Shown piece by piece: positions 8,247 through 14,175 of a stretch of DNA of 14,175 nt. The notes beneath the pieces are model-generated. The model saw nothing but the letters and a program-made list of their open reading frames with translations, ran no database searches and was not told where the DNA came from. Origin of the DNA: an uncultured Lysobacteraceae bacterium (GTDB lineage: Bacteria; Pseudomonadota; Gammaproteobacteria; Xanthomonadales; Rhodanobacteraceae); contig CAMLLF010000023.1 in NCBI GenBank assembly GCA_946480705.1, positions 1-14,175 of the forward strand, given 5' to 3'. The translations under genes were made by a program, and so were the position numbers. Position 1 is the first letter of the stretch. The number at the start of each line of letters is the position of its first letter.

Positions 8247-8261
8247 ATAACGTCAGGTTAT
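8247..8261. promoter_or_regulatory. Candidate LysR box (T-N11-A dyad)
   Basis: ATAAC-GTCAG-GTTAT is a perfect 5-bp-arm inverted repeat, with T8248 and A8260 separated by exactly 11 nt, the classic LysR-family recognition geometry. It lies 35 bp upstream of the LysR start at 8212 and 86 bp upstream of the divergent sigma factor start. This position suits autoregulation of the regulator-acylase operon. Binding is inferred, not shown. Confidence 0.5.
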
Positions 8262-8302
8262 CGGTGGGCCTACCAGCTTTCATTGGCCGGTGTTCGGACC
8301 CG

Positions 8303-8318
8303 TGTGTCAATGTACACA
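8303..8318. promoter_or_regulatory. TGTGT-N6-ACACA palindrome upstream of the sigma factor gene
   Basis: TGTGT (8303-8307) and ACACA (8314-8318) are perfect reverse complements around CAATGT. The centre lies about 36 bp before the sigma factor start at 8347, within a plausible promoter/operator zone. It is a different dyad from the LysR box. No protein family is recognised as its binder and no clear -35/-10 pair was found here. Confidence 0.3.
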
Positions 8319-8346
8319 TCGGGGTAGATCACGGGTGAGGGATGCG

Positions 8347-8991
8347 ATGCCTGCTTCGAGTCTTGCGCGAGTTCTTCCGTTTGGTCACCGCGACGTCGAG
8401 CGCCCCGCGCCGGCCGCGGCGAGTGAAGCGACCGAAGTACTCATTCGCCGTGTGCGTTCGGGTGAAGGAATCGCCCGCGACGCATTGATGCGCCGCTTCC
8501 TGCCGCTGCTGCGGCAATGGGCGCATGGCCGTCTGCCGCGCGCCGCGCGCGATCTTCACGAAACTGAAGACCTGGTCCAGCTCGCACTGATGCGCGCGCT
8601 GCGTCAGATCGACCACTTCGAGTGCGAAGGTCCGGGCAGTTTCCTCGCCTACCTGCGCCAGATCCTGTTGAACCAGGTCCGCGACGAAGTGCGCCGCCTG
8701 ATGCGCCGGCCGGAGTCGGCCGAGATCGACTCCGAGATGGCCGACACCGACCTGCCTTCGCCGGTCGAGCAGCTCGTCGGCCATGAACGCCTGCGCGCCT
8801 ACGAAGGCGCGCTCGCAAGCCTGCCGAAGCGCCAGCAGGGGCTCATCGTCATGCGCCTCGAATTCGGCATGAGCTATCCCGAAATCGCGACCGAAGTCGG
8901 CAGCACGCCCGATGCCGTGCGCGTCATGGTCGCGCGTGCACTCGTACAGCTCGCGACGGCATTGAAACCGCACCAGTCCGACGAGAACTGA
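8347..8991 (+). CDS. ECF-type RNA polymerase sigma factor
   Basis: 214 aa from ATG 8347, which has GAGGG at 8337-8341; the open frame runs back to GTG 8290 without a ribosome site. Region 2 spans about residues 30-122: the core-binding helix ETEDLVQLALMRAL (72-85), then FLAYLRQILLNQVRDEVRR (99-117). Region 4 (about 146-206) has the helix-turn-helix MSYPEIATEVGSTPDAVRV. There is no region 1.1 or region 3 and no C-terminal extension, so it is a minimal two-domain ECF factor that redirects RNA polymerase to a small regulon. No anti-sigma gene is adjacent; a Ser/Thr kinase gene follows. In established cases, notably Xanthomonas EcfK/PknS and Vibrio EcfP/PknT, a kinase activates an ECF factor by phosphorylating a Thr in region 2. 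Thr73 sits inside ETED here and is a candidate, though the acidic residues usually lost in such factors are retained. Subgroup is not certain. Confidence 0.9.
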   Translation: MPASSLARVLPFGHRDVERPAPAAASEATEVLIRRVRSGEGIARDALMRRFLPLLRQWAHGRLPRAARDLHETEDLVQLALMRALRQIDHFECEGPGSFLAYLRQILLNQVRDEVRRLMRRPESAEIDSEMADTDLPSPVEQLVGHERLRAYEGALASLPKRQQGLIVMRLEFGMSYPEIATEVGSTPDAVRVMVARALVQLATALKPHQSDEN

Positions 8992-8995
8992 GCAC

Positions 8996-9017
8996 CGGCG
9001 CGGGCCCGGCCGCGCCG
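8996..9017 (+). promoter_or_regulatory. Perfect 8-bp hairpin just after the sigma factor gene
   Basis: CGGCGCGG (8996-9003) and CCGCGCCG (9010-9017) are exact reverse complements around GCCCGG, starting 4 nt after the stop codon. No T-tract follows. In a cotranscript it could slow polymerase or protect the sigma factor mRNA end; GC-rich chance pairing is also possible. Confidence 0.4.
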
Positions 9018-9021
9018 AGCG

Positions 9022-9058
9022 GGCACGGCGGCAGGACTTCGGGTCCGCCGTCCGTGCC
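9022..9058 (+). promoter_or_regulatory. Long three-part hairpin in the sigma-kinase spacer
   Basis: GGCACGG (9022-9028) pairs with CCGTGCC (9052-9058), CGGC (9029-9032) with GCCG (9047-9050), and GGAC (9034-9037) with GTCC (9043-9046). This gives 15 bp with a bulged A9033 and T9051 and a TTCGG loop. It follows the hairpin at 8996-9017 after 4 nt. There is no T-tract, so an intrinsic terminator is not supported. It may be an attenuator or processing/stability element lowering kinase expression relative to the sigma factor. Confidence 0.45.
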
Positions 9059-9075
9059 GGCGTCGCGACACGACC

Positions 9076-9102
9076 TGTGACGAAATTCTCAGTTTCGTGC
9101 GA
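9076..9102 (+). promoter_or_regulatory. Possible ECF-type promoter upstream of the kinase gene
   Basis: GTGAC (9077-9081) is followed 14 nt later by CGT (9096-9098), an arrangement like ECF promoters, which combine an AAC/GAC-type -35 with a CGT-type -10. ACGAAA (9080-9085) and TTTCGT (9093-9098) form a perfect dyad over the same bases. Initiation near 9105 would leave about 70 nt before the kinase start at 9175. A promoter here would let the sigma factor drive its own kinase and protease. The consensus for this sigma factor is unknown, so this is a weak call. Confidence 0.3.
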
Positions 9103-9174
9103 GAACCTGTTCTGATGGACACCCTGCCGTCGTTGAATGAGGGGACGCCCGCACAGCACGGGCAGGGGGATTCC

Positions 9175-10791
9175 ATGGCCGGCGAGAATCCGGATCTCGA
9201 AAAGATTGCCGCGGGCATCGCCGACGATGCCGCGCTGGACTGGCGACTGCTCGCCAAGCTCGATCCCGCTGCGTCCGACGCGGGCGACGGTCTGCGCGAA
9301 CTGTCGCAGCTCGCCCAGGTTTTTCGCGGCCTGCAGCTCAAGCCCGAGCGCGCCGCCGCGAGCAAGGTGCAGTTCCGCTTCGCCGGGCTCGACGTGCTCG
9401 AACTGCTCGGGCGCGGTGCGCAGGGCGAAGTCTGGCGCGCCTACGATCCGATGCTCGACCAGGAAGTCGCACTGAAGCTGCGCCGCGTCGATTCCGACAC
9501 GCTGTCGCACCATTTTCTCGCCGAAGGCCGCCGTCTCGCGAAGCTGCGCCATCCGAACATCGTCAGCGTCTACGGCGCCGCCGCGCAGGACGGCCGCGTC
9601 GGTCTGTGGATCGAACTCGTGCGCGGCCGCAGCCTCGCCGAGCTGCTGCAGGCCGACGGCCCGTTCGGTGCGGCCGACGCGGTGCAGATCGGCATCGAAC
9701 TCTGCCGCGGCCTCGCCGCCGTGCACCGGCTCGGCCTGACGCATGGCGACGTCAAGGCGGAAAACGTGCTGCGCGACGTGACCGGTCGCATCGTCCTCGC
9801 CGATTTCGGCGCGGCGCGCGAATTCGACCGCAACGGCGCGTTCGATCCGGTGTCGGGCACGCGGCAGTACCTCGCGCCCGAAGTGCTCGGCGGCGACAAC
9901 GCGAGTCCCGCGTCGGACCAGTTCGCGGTCGGCGTGCTGCTGTACCGGCTGTTGTCGGGCCGCTATCCGTATGCCGCCGACGATCTCGAAGGGCTGCGCC
10001 TGCAGCAGACTGCCGAAGCCCGGCGTCCGCTGCGCGAGCTGCGTCCCGATCTGCCGCGCGCACTGACGCGCGCGATCGAGCGCGCGCTCGCGCCGGATCC
10101 GGCGCGCCGGCATGCCGGCGTGCTCGTGCTGCTCGCCGCGCTCGAAGCGTCGCTGCGGCCCTGGCGCATGCGGCCGGCGCAGTGGGCCGCCGTTGCCGGC
10201 GTCTGTGCGCTGTTCGCCGCGGCGGCCGTGGTCTGGCGGCCGACGCCAGCCCCGGCCTTCGCGATCGACAGCGGCTTCTATCGCGACAGCGCCGGGCAGC
10301 GCGAACGCCTCGCCGACGGCGCGCCCATCACGGTCGGCGACCGGCTGCGGCTCGACGTCGCCGCCGGACAGCCGACCTGGGTCTACGTATTCAACGACGA
10401 CGGTTCGGCCGCGCCGACCGTGCTGTTTCCGCTGCCGGGCATCGCGCCGGTCAATCCGCTGCGTCCCGGCACGCGCTGGCAATTGCCGGGACATGACGGC
10501 GTCAACGCGCTGAGCTGGCAGGTCGACCGCGAAGCCGAACGCGAGACCTTCGTCATCGTCGCGTCGACGCAACCGCTGGCGCCGGTCGAGCAGCGCATCG
10601 CGCAGTGGAACCACGCCGTCGATGCCGACGCCGCGCTGGTCGCGCGCGGCGTCGGCCGTCTCGCACCGGCGCTGTCGCCGACTGCGGTCGAAGGCGCCGG
10701 CCTCGCGGCGCTGCTGCGCGACATCGGGTGTGACGAGGCCAAGGCGTCGCTGCACTGTGAGCGCTTCGTGTTTCCTCACGCGCGGCGGTAG
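9175..10791 (+). CDS. Transmembrane Ser/Thr protein kinase with C-terminal DUF4384-like domain
   Basis: 538 aa from ATG 9175, chosen for the AGGGGGA site at 9164-9170; in-frame starts at 9097 (GTG) and 9115 (ATG) add only a low-complexity N-terminus. The cytoplasmic kinase domain has the Gly loop GRGAQGEV (79-86), Lys101 in EVALKL, Glu117, the catalytic loop HGDVKAEN (Asp192, Lys194, Asn197), DFG (210-212) and APE (234-236). All key residues are present, so it should be active. HGD in place of HRD makes it a non-RD kinase. One membrane helix follows (about 336-354), then a periplasmic region whose core (about 384-474; GDRLRLDV, WVYVFNDDG, VLFPLPG) resembles DUF4384. Two cysteines near the end (519, 528) could form a disulfide. 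It lies between the sigma factor and the TPR-CHAT gene. The likely role is sensing outside the membrane and phosphorylating the sigma factor; that target is inferred. Confidence 0.92.
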   Translation: MAGENPDLEKIAAGIADDAALDWRLLAKLDPAASDAGDGLRELSQLAQVFRGLQLKPERAAASKVQFRFAGLDVLELLGRGAQGEVWRAYDPMLDQEVALKLRRVDSDTLSHHFLAEGRRLAKLRHPNIVSVYGAAAQDGRVGLWIELVRGRSLAELLQADGPFGAADAVQIGIELCRGLAAVHRLGLTHGDVKAENVLRDVTGRIVLADFGAAREFDRNGAFDPVSGTRQYLAPEVLGGDNASPASDQFAVGVLLYRLLSGRYPYAADDLEGLRLQQTAEARRPLRELRPDLPRALTRAIERALAPDPARRHAGVLVLLAALEASLRPWRMRPAQWAAVAGVCALFAAAAVVWRPTPAPAFAIDSGFYRDSAGQRERLADGAPITVGDRLRLDVAAGQPTWVYVFNDDGSAAPTVLFPLPGIAPVNPLRPGTRWQLPGHDGVNALSWQVDREAERETFVIVASTQPLAPVEQRIAQWNHAVDADAALVARGVGRLAPALSPTAVEGAGLAALLRDIGCDEAKASLHCERFVFPHARR

Positions 10792-10857
10792 GCGAAGATC
10801 GGCGCACTGCTGCCGCCGCGCGCCGTGCGGGCGGCCGTTCGCCTCGGGGATCGCCGC

Positions 10858-13845
10858 ATGCCGTGCCGTCGTTGTCGCTGGATCGTGGTGCTGCTCGCCG
10901 TCGTGTTCGCGCCGTTCGCCCGCGCCGACGTGGCGGCCGACGTCGACGCGCTGATTCCGACCGAGCAGTGGAAGCAGGCCAAGGCCGTCGCGGTCGCGGC
11001 GCTGGCCGATCCGCGCGAACACGATGCGGCGCTCGACGTGGTGTTCAACGTCGTGCTCGAAAGCCCGACCGACTTCACCCCGGACGAATGGACGCCGTGG
11101 GTAGCGGAACTGCGCGAACGCCGCGGCGCTGCCGATCCGCGCGCGCGATCGCTCGCCACACTCGCGAGCTGGCGCGCGCAGCAGGCGTTCCAGGCACGCG
11201 ACCGCGAGGCAGCCACGGCGGCGGTCGACGAAGCGCTCGCGCTGCTGCGCAACGGCAACGGCCGCATCAGTGCGGCCGAGCAGGCCTACGTGCTCACGAT
11301 CTCGGGACAGATCCGCGGCCTGCTCGGCAACTATGCCGACGGCGCCGCGCTGGCGGGAGAAGGCGTAGCCACATTGCGCACGCCGCGCAGCATGCTCGAG
11401 CGCGTGCGACGCCTGCGCGGGCTGTTCTTCCAGGCCTTGTTCGAAGACCGGCTCGCGCACATCGACACCGCGATCGCGCTCGCACGCCAGGGCATTGCCG
11501 AGGCCGAACAGCTCGGCGCGCCGAACAACGGCTATCGCCGCCGCCTCGTCGGCGTGCTCAGCGAAAGCCTGATCGCGCGCGGCGAGTTCACTGCGGTGCG
11601 CGATCTCATGCGGCCCGAACTCGAACGCCTGCGCGCGCAGCCCGAAGCGTCGCCGCGCGATCTCGCGATGACGCTGGGGCATCTGGCCGAAGCCGAGCGC
11701 CAGCTCGGCGATCGCGAACTCGCGTTGAACTATTACCGCGAATCGGCCCAGGCCGCGGCCAGCGATCCGGCGCTCGTCGCCTCGGGCAGCTACGCGGCGA
11801 TTCTCGGCAACCTCGGCGCGCTCGCCTACGACCTCAAGCGCTACGACGAAGCCGACGACGCGCTCGGCCGCAACCTGAGCCTGCTCGAAAAGCAGTTCGG
11901 CGGCGACAGCCTGCGCGTCGTGCCGGCGCTGATCAACTTTGGCGAGCTGGCCTACGAGCGCAATCTGCTCGACGAAGCCGAGCAGCGCTTCCGCCGCGTG
12001 CTCGCGATCGTCGCGACGAAACTCGGCGAAGGGCATGCCGAAGGCGCGCCGGCGCTGCGCGGACTCGCGCGCGTGCTGCTGCGCCGCGGCGACGCGGCCG
12101 GTGCCGCGGCGATGTTCAAGGGCGCGGTCGCGCAGCAGGAGGCCGCGGCCGGCACCGAGCATCTGCAACTGCTGGGCTGGCGCTGCGATCTCGCCGAAGC
12201 GCTCGCGCAGAGCGGCGATGCGGCTGGCGCGTTCGACAACGCGCTGATCGTCGAACAGCGCCGCAACCGGCTCGTCGCGACGGTCGCTCCGGTGCTCGGC
12301 GAGACCCAGGCGCTGGAGTTCAAGCGCGGGCTCGCGCGCTGCAGCGAACGCCTGCTCGCGATCGCGGCCTCCGGGAGCGACGCCCGGCGGATCGAGGCAG
12401 CCTGGAACGAGATCGCCGCCGCGCGCGGACTCGCGACACGGCTCGCCGCGCAGCGCATCGCCTACGCGCGCGAACATGCCGACGCACCGGCGCGCGAGCG
12501 CTGGGAGCGATGGTCGAAAGCGGCATCGGCCTATGCCGATGCGGTGCGCGGCGGCGGCGATCCGGGTGCGCTCGCGACGCTGCGCCGCGAACTCGACGCG
12601 GCCGTCGAGGCGCTCGGCGACGGCACGCCGCTGCAGCCGCTCGTGCGTACGCCGATCGCGCGCCTGCGCGCGAATCTGCCGGAGCAGACCGCACTCGTTG
12701 CCTTCGCCGCCGGTGCCGGTGCGTCCGAACCGCGGCTCTATGCCTTCGTCGCCGAGGCCGGCGGTGCGCCGCGCCTGCTGGCGCTCGGCAAGGTCGACGC
12801 GCTCGATGCGCGCGCCGAGCGCTGGTATCGCCTGATGCGCGAACCCGGCCGCGACGCCGAATTGCGCGAAGCCGGCGTCGCGGTGCGTTCGCATTTCTTC
12901 GACGCGCTCGGACTCGCGCAGCCGGCCGGGCGTCTGTTCGTCGTTGCCGACGCCGGCGTGCACCGGCTCAATTTCGCCGCCTTGCCCGACGGCGGGGGTT
13001 TCCTCGTCGAGCGCGGCCTGCGCCTGCATCAGCTGGAGACCGAACAGGATCTCGCCTCGGCGTCGAATCCGACGCGCGACGGCCTGCTGCTGCTCGGCGT
13101 ACCGGAACTCGCACGCACCGACGCGACCGCGCTCGGCCGGCTGCGCGGCAGCTGTCCCGAATTCGGCAGCGCGTTCGAACCGCTGCCCGGCGCCGAGCGC
13201 GAGATCGACGCGCTGGCACGGCTCTCGCGCGCGGCCGGCCGCGACGACGTCATCGCGCTCAAGGGCACGGCGGCCACGGCGACCGCGCTGCGCCGCGCGG
13301 CGCCGCAATCGGGAATCATCCACTTTGCGACACATGCATTCGAAATCGGCGCCGGCTGCGCCGCGCGCGCCGGCGCCGCGCGCCGCGGCGTCGGCCTGCG
13401 CCGCGACGACGCGCCCGTGGCCGACGCGGGTGCCGCGCTCGCCCGCGAAGCCGGGCTCGTGCTCAGCGGCGAGCGCGGCGGCAACGGCCTGCTGCTCGGC
13501 GCGGACGTCAGCACGCTCGCGCTCGACGGCGTCGGCTGGGTCGTGCTGTCGGCCTGCGACACCGGCCTCGGCGCGCGGCTCGACGACGAAGGCGTGTTCG
13601 GCCTGCGCCGCGCCTTCCGCCTCGCCGGCGCCCGCACCGTGCTCATGAGCCTGTGGCCCGTCGACGACACAGCGACTTCGGCCTGGATGGAAGCGCTGTA
13701 CCGCGCGCGCCTGGAACGCAGGCGCGACACCGTCGACGCCGTCGCCGATGCCGATCTCGCCGTGCTGAAGTCGCGCCGCGAACGCGGCGAGTCGCCGCAT
13801 CCGTTCTACTGGGCGGGGTTCGTGGCGGCGGGGGATTGGCGGTGA
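10858..13845 (+). CDS. Exported TPR-CHAT caspase-like protease
   Basis: 995 aa from ATG 10858 (GGGGA at 10846-10850); the frame opens at 10825 but this start gives a typical signal peptide, with a basic start, hydrophobic residues 8-20 and ARA cleavage at 23. The middle is alpha-helical with tetratricopeptide repeats, clearest at about 270-435 (LGHLAEAERQLGDRELALNYY; LGALAYDLKRYDEADDAL; FGELAYERNLLDEAEQRF). The C-terminal CHAT domain (about 605-995) belongs to the caspase/separase clan. Its dyad is intact: His826 in HFATHA and Cys900 in LSACDTG, followed by GLRRAFRLAGARTVLMSLWPVDD. CHAT proteases cut protein partners after a signal; known examples include the TPR-CHAT protease of type III-E CRISPR systems. 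This one is predicted to leave the cytoplasm, so a periplasmic target or sensor role is more likely. It follows the kinase by 66 bp. Full length, no frameshift. Substrate unknown. Confidence 0.92.
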   Translation: MPCRRCRWIVVLLAVVFAPFARADVAADVDALIPTEQWKQAKAVAVAALADPREHDAALDVVFNVVLESPTDFTPDEWTPWVAELRERRGAADPRARSLATLASWRAQQAFQARDREAATAAVDEALALLRNGNGRISAAEQAYVLTISGQIRGLLGNYADGAALAGEGVATLRTPRSMLERVRRLRGLFFQALFEDRLAHIDTAIALARQGIAEAEQLGAPNNGYRRRLVGVLSESLIARGEFTAVRDLMRPELERLRAQPEASPRDLAMTLGHLAEAERQLGDRELALNYYRESAQAAASDPALVASGSYAAILGNLGALAYDLKRYDEADDALGRNLSLLEKQFGGDSLRVVPALINFGELAYERNLLDEAEQRFRRVLAIVATKLGEGHAEGAPALRGLARVLLRRGDAAGAAAMFKGAVAQQEAAAGTEHLQLLGWRCDLAEALAQSGDAAGAFDNALIVEQRRNRLVATVAPVLGETQALEFKRGLARCSERLLAIAASGSDARRIEAAWNEIAAARGLATRLAAQRIAYAREHADAPARERWERWSKAASAYADAVRGGGDPGALATLRRELDAAVEALGDGTPLQPLVRTPIARLRANLPEQTALVAFAAGAGASEPRLYAFVAEAGGAPRLLALGKVDALDARAERWYRLMREPGRDAELREAGVAVRSHFFDALGLAQPAGRLFVVADAGVHRLNFAALPDGGGFLVERGLRLHQLETEQDLASASNPTRDGLLLLGVPELARTDATALGRLRGSCPEFGSAFEPLPGAEREIDALARLSRAAGRDDVIALKGTAATATALRRAAPQSGIIHFATHAFEIGAGCAARAGAARRGVGLRRDDAPVADAGAALAREAGLVLSGERGGNGLLLGADVSTLALDGVGWVVLSACDTGLGARLDDEGVFGLRRAFRLAGARTVLMSLWPVDDTATSAWMEALYRARLERRRDTVDAVADADLAVLKSRRERGESPHPFYWAGFVAAGDWR

Positions 13846-14083
13846 GCAGGGACTGCAGATGAGTGGATGGGAACTAGCGTCCTGTTTCGTAAATACGCTG
13901 AAAAAATTCCGGATGGATTTCGTCGCGAGACCAGGCGCACCGACGCGCCGTAGCGGCACTACGGCAACGCGGTGCAACGACGTATCGCGGCGAAGGACAC
14001 CGGGTCAGTTCGCGATCGCCTGCGATGATCGATTCGTGCGTACGGGCGCGTAAGATTCCGCGAATCGGGTGCGCTGACGAGTT
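13846..14083. other. Intergenic region after the CHAT gene
   Basis: No convincing gene is seen. A 64-codon plus-strand frame starting at 13859 has no signal, motif or domain, and it runs through the palindromic element, so it is not called. Base composition is noticeably less GC-rich than the genes to the left. The main content is the imperfect palindrome at 13909-14003. No intrinsic terminator with a T-tract was found directly after the stop at 13845; the palindrome may fill that role. Confidence 0.55.
13909..14003. repeat. ~95-bp imperfect palindromic element (REP/MITE-like candidate)
   Basis: Nested arms pair across the element: CCGG (13909-13912 with 14000-14003), TTCGTCGCGA (13919-13928) with TCGCGGCGAA (13985-13994) at 9 of 10 positions, GCACCG (13937-13942) with CGGTGC (13970-13975), and GCCGTAG (13947-13953) with CTACGGC (13959-13965) around a 5-nt loop. 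This is far more ordered than chance and is centred on 13956. It has no coding potential. It could be a dispersed repeat, a small non-autonomous element or a strong transcript-end hairpin. Only one copy is seen in the window. Confidence 0.5.
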
Positions 14084-14175
14084 TCAACAACGCCCTGCAC
14101 ACGAAGTTTCAGACAGTCCCCGCAGATCCGGATCGTCGTCGATCAGGGTCTGAATTTCTTTGCTGACGCGTTCGA
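14084..14175 (-). pseudogene. Edge fragment resembling an IS110-type transposase, probably interrupted
   Basis: The minus-strand frame enters from the right edge and stops at 14084-14086. It gives about 30 residues with the core KEIQTLIDDDPDLRG. From memory this resembles the helical segment just before the SIPGIG motif in IS110-family transposases (the I..LI..DP.L pattern). After DPDLRG the similarity ends (GLSETSCAGRC, stop) and SIPGIG is not found further along in the frames I read. This suggests a truncated or interrupted remnant rather than the natural C-terminus. The match is short, and an unrelated gene end cannot be excluded. Confidence 0.35.

Noticed and set aside
9022..9058. Intrinsic terminator between the sigma factor and kinase genes
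   Set aside because: The stem is strong but no T-tract follows; kept only as a structured element.
8347..13845. CRISPR-linked (type III-E-like) role for the TPR-CHAT gene
   Set aside because: No repeat array or Cas gene is visible in the window, and the protein carries a signal peptide.
10863..13862. Long plus-strand open frame (999 codons) overlapping the CHAT gene in another frame
   Set aside because: Extremely Arg-rich; the overlapping frame has the signal peptide, TPRs and the CHAT dyad.
8329..13977. A very long minus-strand open frame (1882 codons) opposite the sigma factor, kinase and CHAT genes
   Set aside because: Arg/Ala/Gln/Glu-rich product with no domain pattern; it mirrors the third-position GC bias of three convincing plus-strand genes.
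13859..14053. Small 64-codon plus-strand gene after the CHAT gene
   Set aside because: It has no recognisable ribosome site or domain and reads through the palindromic element.

Overview
The window is high-GC proteobacterial DNA. It most resembles a gammaproteobacterium of the Xanthomonadales/Lysobacterales group, for example a Rhodanobacteraceae or Lysobacter-like genome. The basis is strong G/C third-position bias, GAATCGGG-type intergenic repeats, secreted proteins ending in an IF-x-x-DFE-type tail, and the sigma factor/kinase/TPR-CHAT gene set. The lineage is an inference; no marker gene such as rRNA or tRNA is present.

Layout. (1) Positions 1-261 are mostly leader with a strong hairpin. 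(2) Positions 262-4615 hold two tandem, same-strand paralogues for ~680-residue exported proteins of unknown function, separated by an intergenic repeat and a likely intrinsic terminator. (3) Positions 4616-4824 are a convergent intergenic region with a large imperfect inverted repeat that probably terminates transcription from both sides. (4) Positions 4825-8212, minus strand, hold a LysR-type regulator followed 52 bp later by a membrane-anchored penicillin-acylase-family Ntn hydrolase. A perfect ATAAC-N5-GTTAT dyad (a T-N11-A LysR box) lies just upstream of the regulator. (5) Positions 8347-13845, plus strand, hold three consecutive genes: an ECF-type sigma factor, a transmembrane Ser/Thr kinase with a predicted periplasmic DUF4384-like domain, and an exported TPR-CHAT caspase-like protease with an intact His/Cys dyad. 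(6) Positions 13846-14175 have lower GC and hold a ~95-bp imperfect palindromic element and, at the edge, a short minus-strand reading frame resembling an interrupted IS110-type transposase.

How the genes may work together. The sigma factor, kinase and protease share orientation and order and have no anti-sigma gene nearby. This suggests a signalling module in which the kinase replaces the anti-sigma factor and a caspase-like protease is the periplasmic sensor, processor or effector. The sigma-kinase spacer carries two GC-rich hairpins and a possible ECF-type promoter, so kinase and protease may be expressed partly separately from the sigma factor. This cassette is the best candidate for an under-described system here. 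The acylase/LysR pair looks like an ordinary regulator-enzyme unit. The two secreted paralogues may be surface or extracellular proteins of one expanded family.
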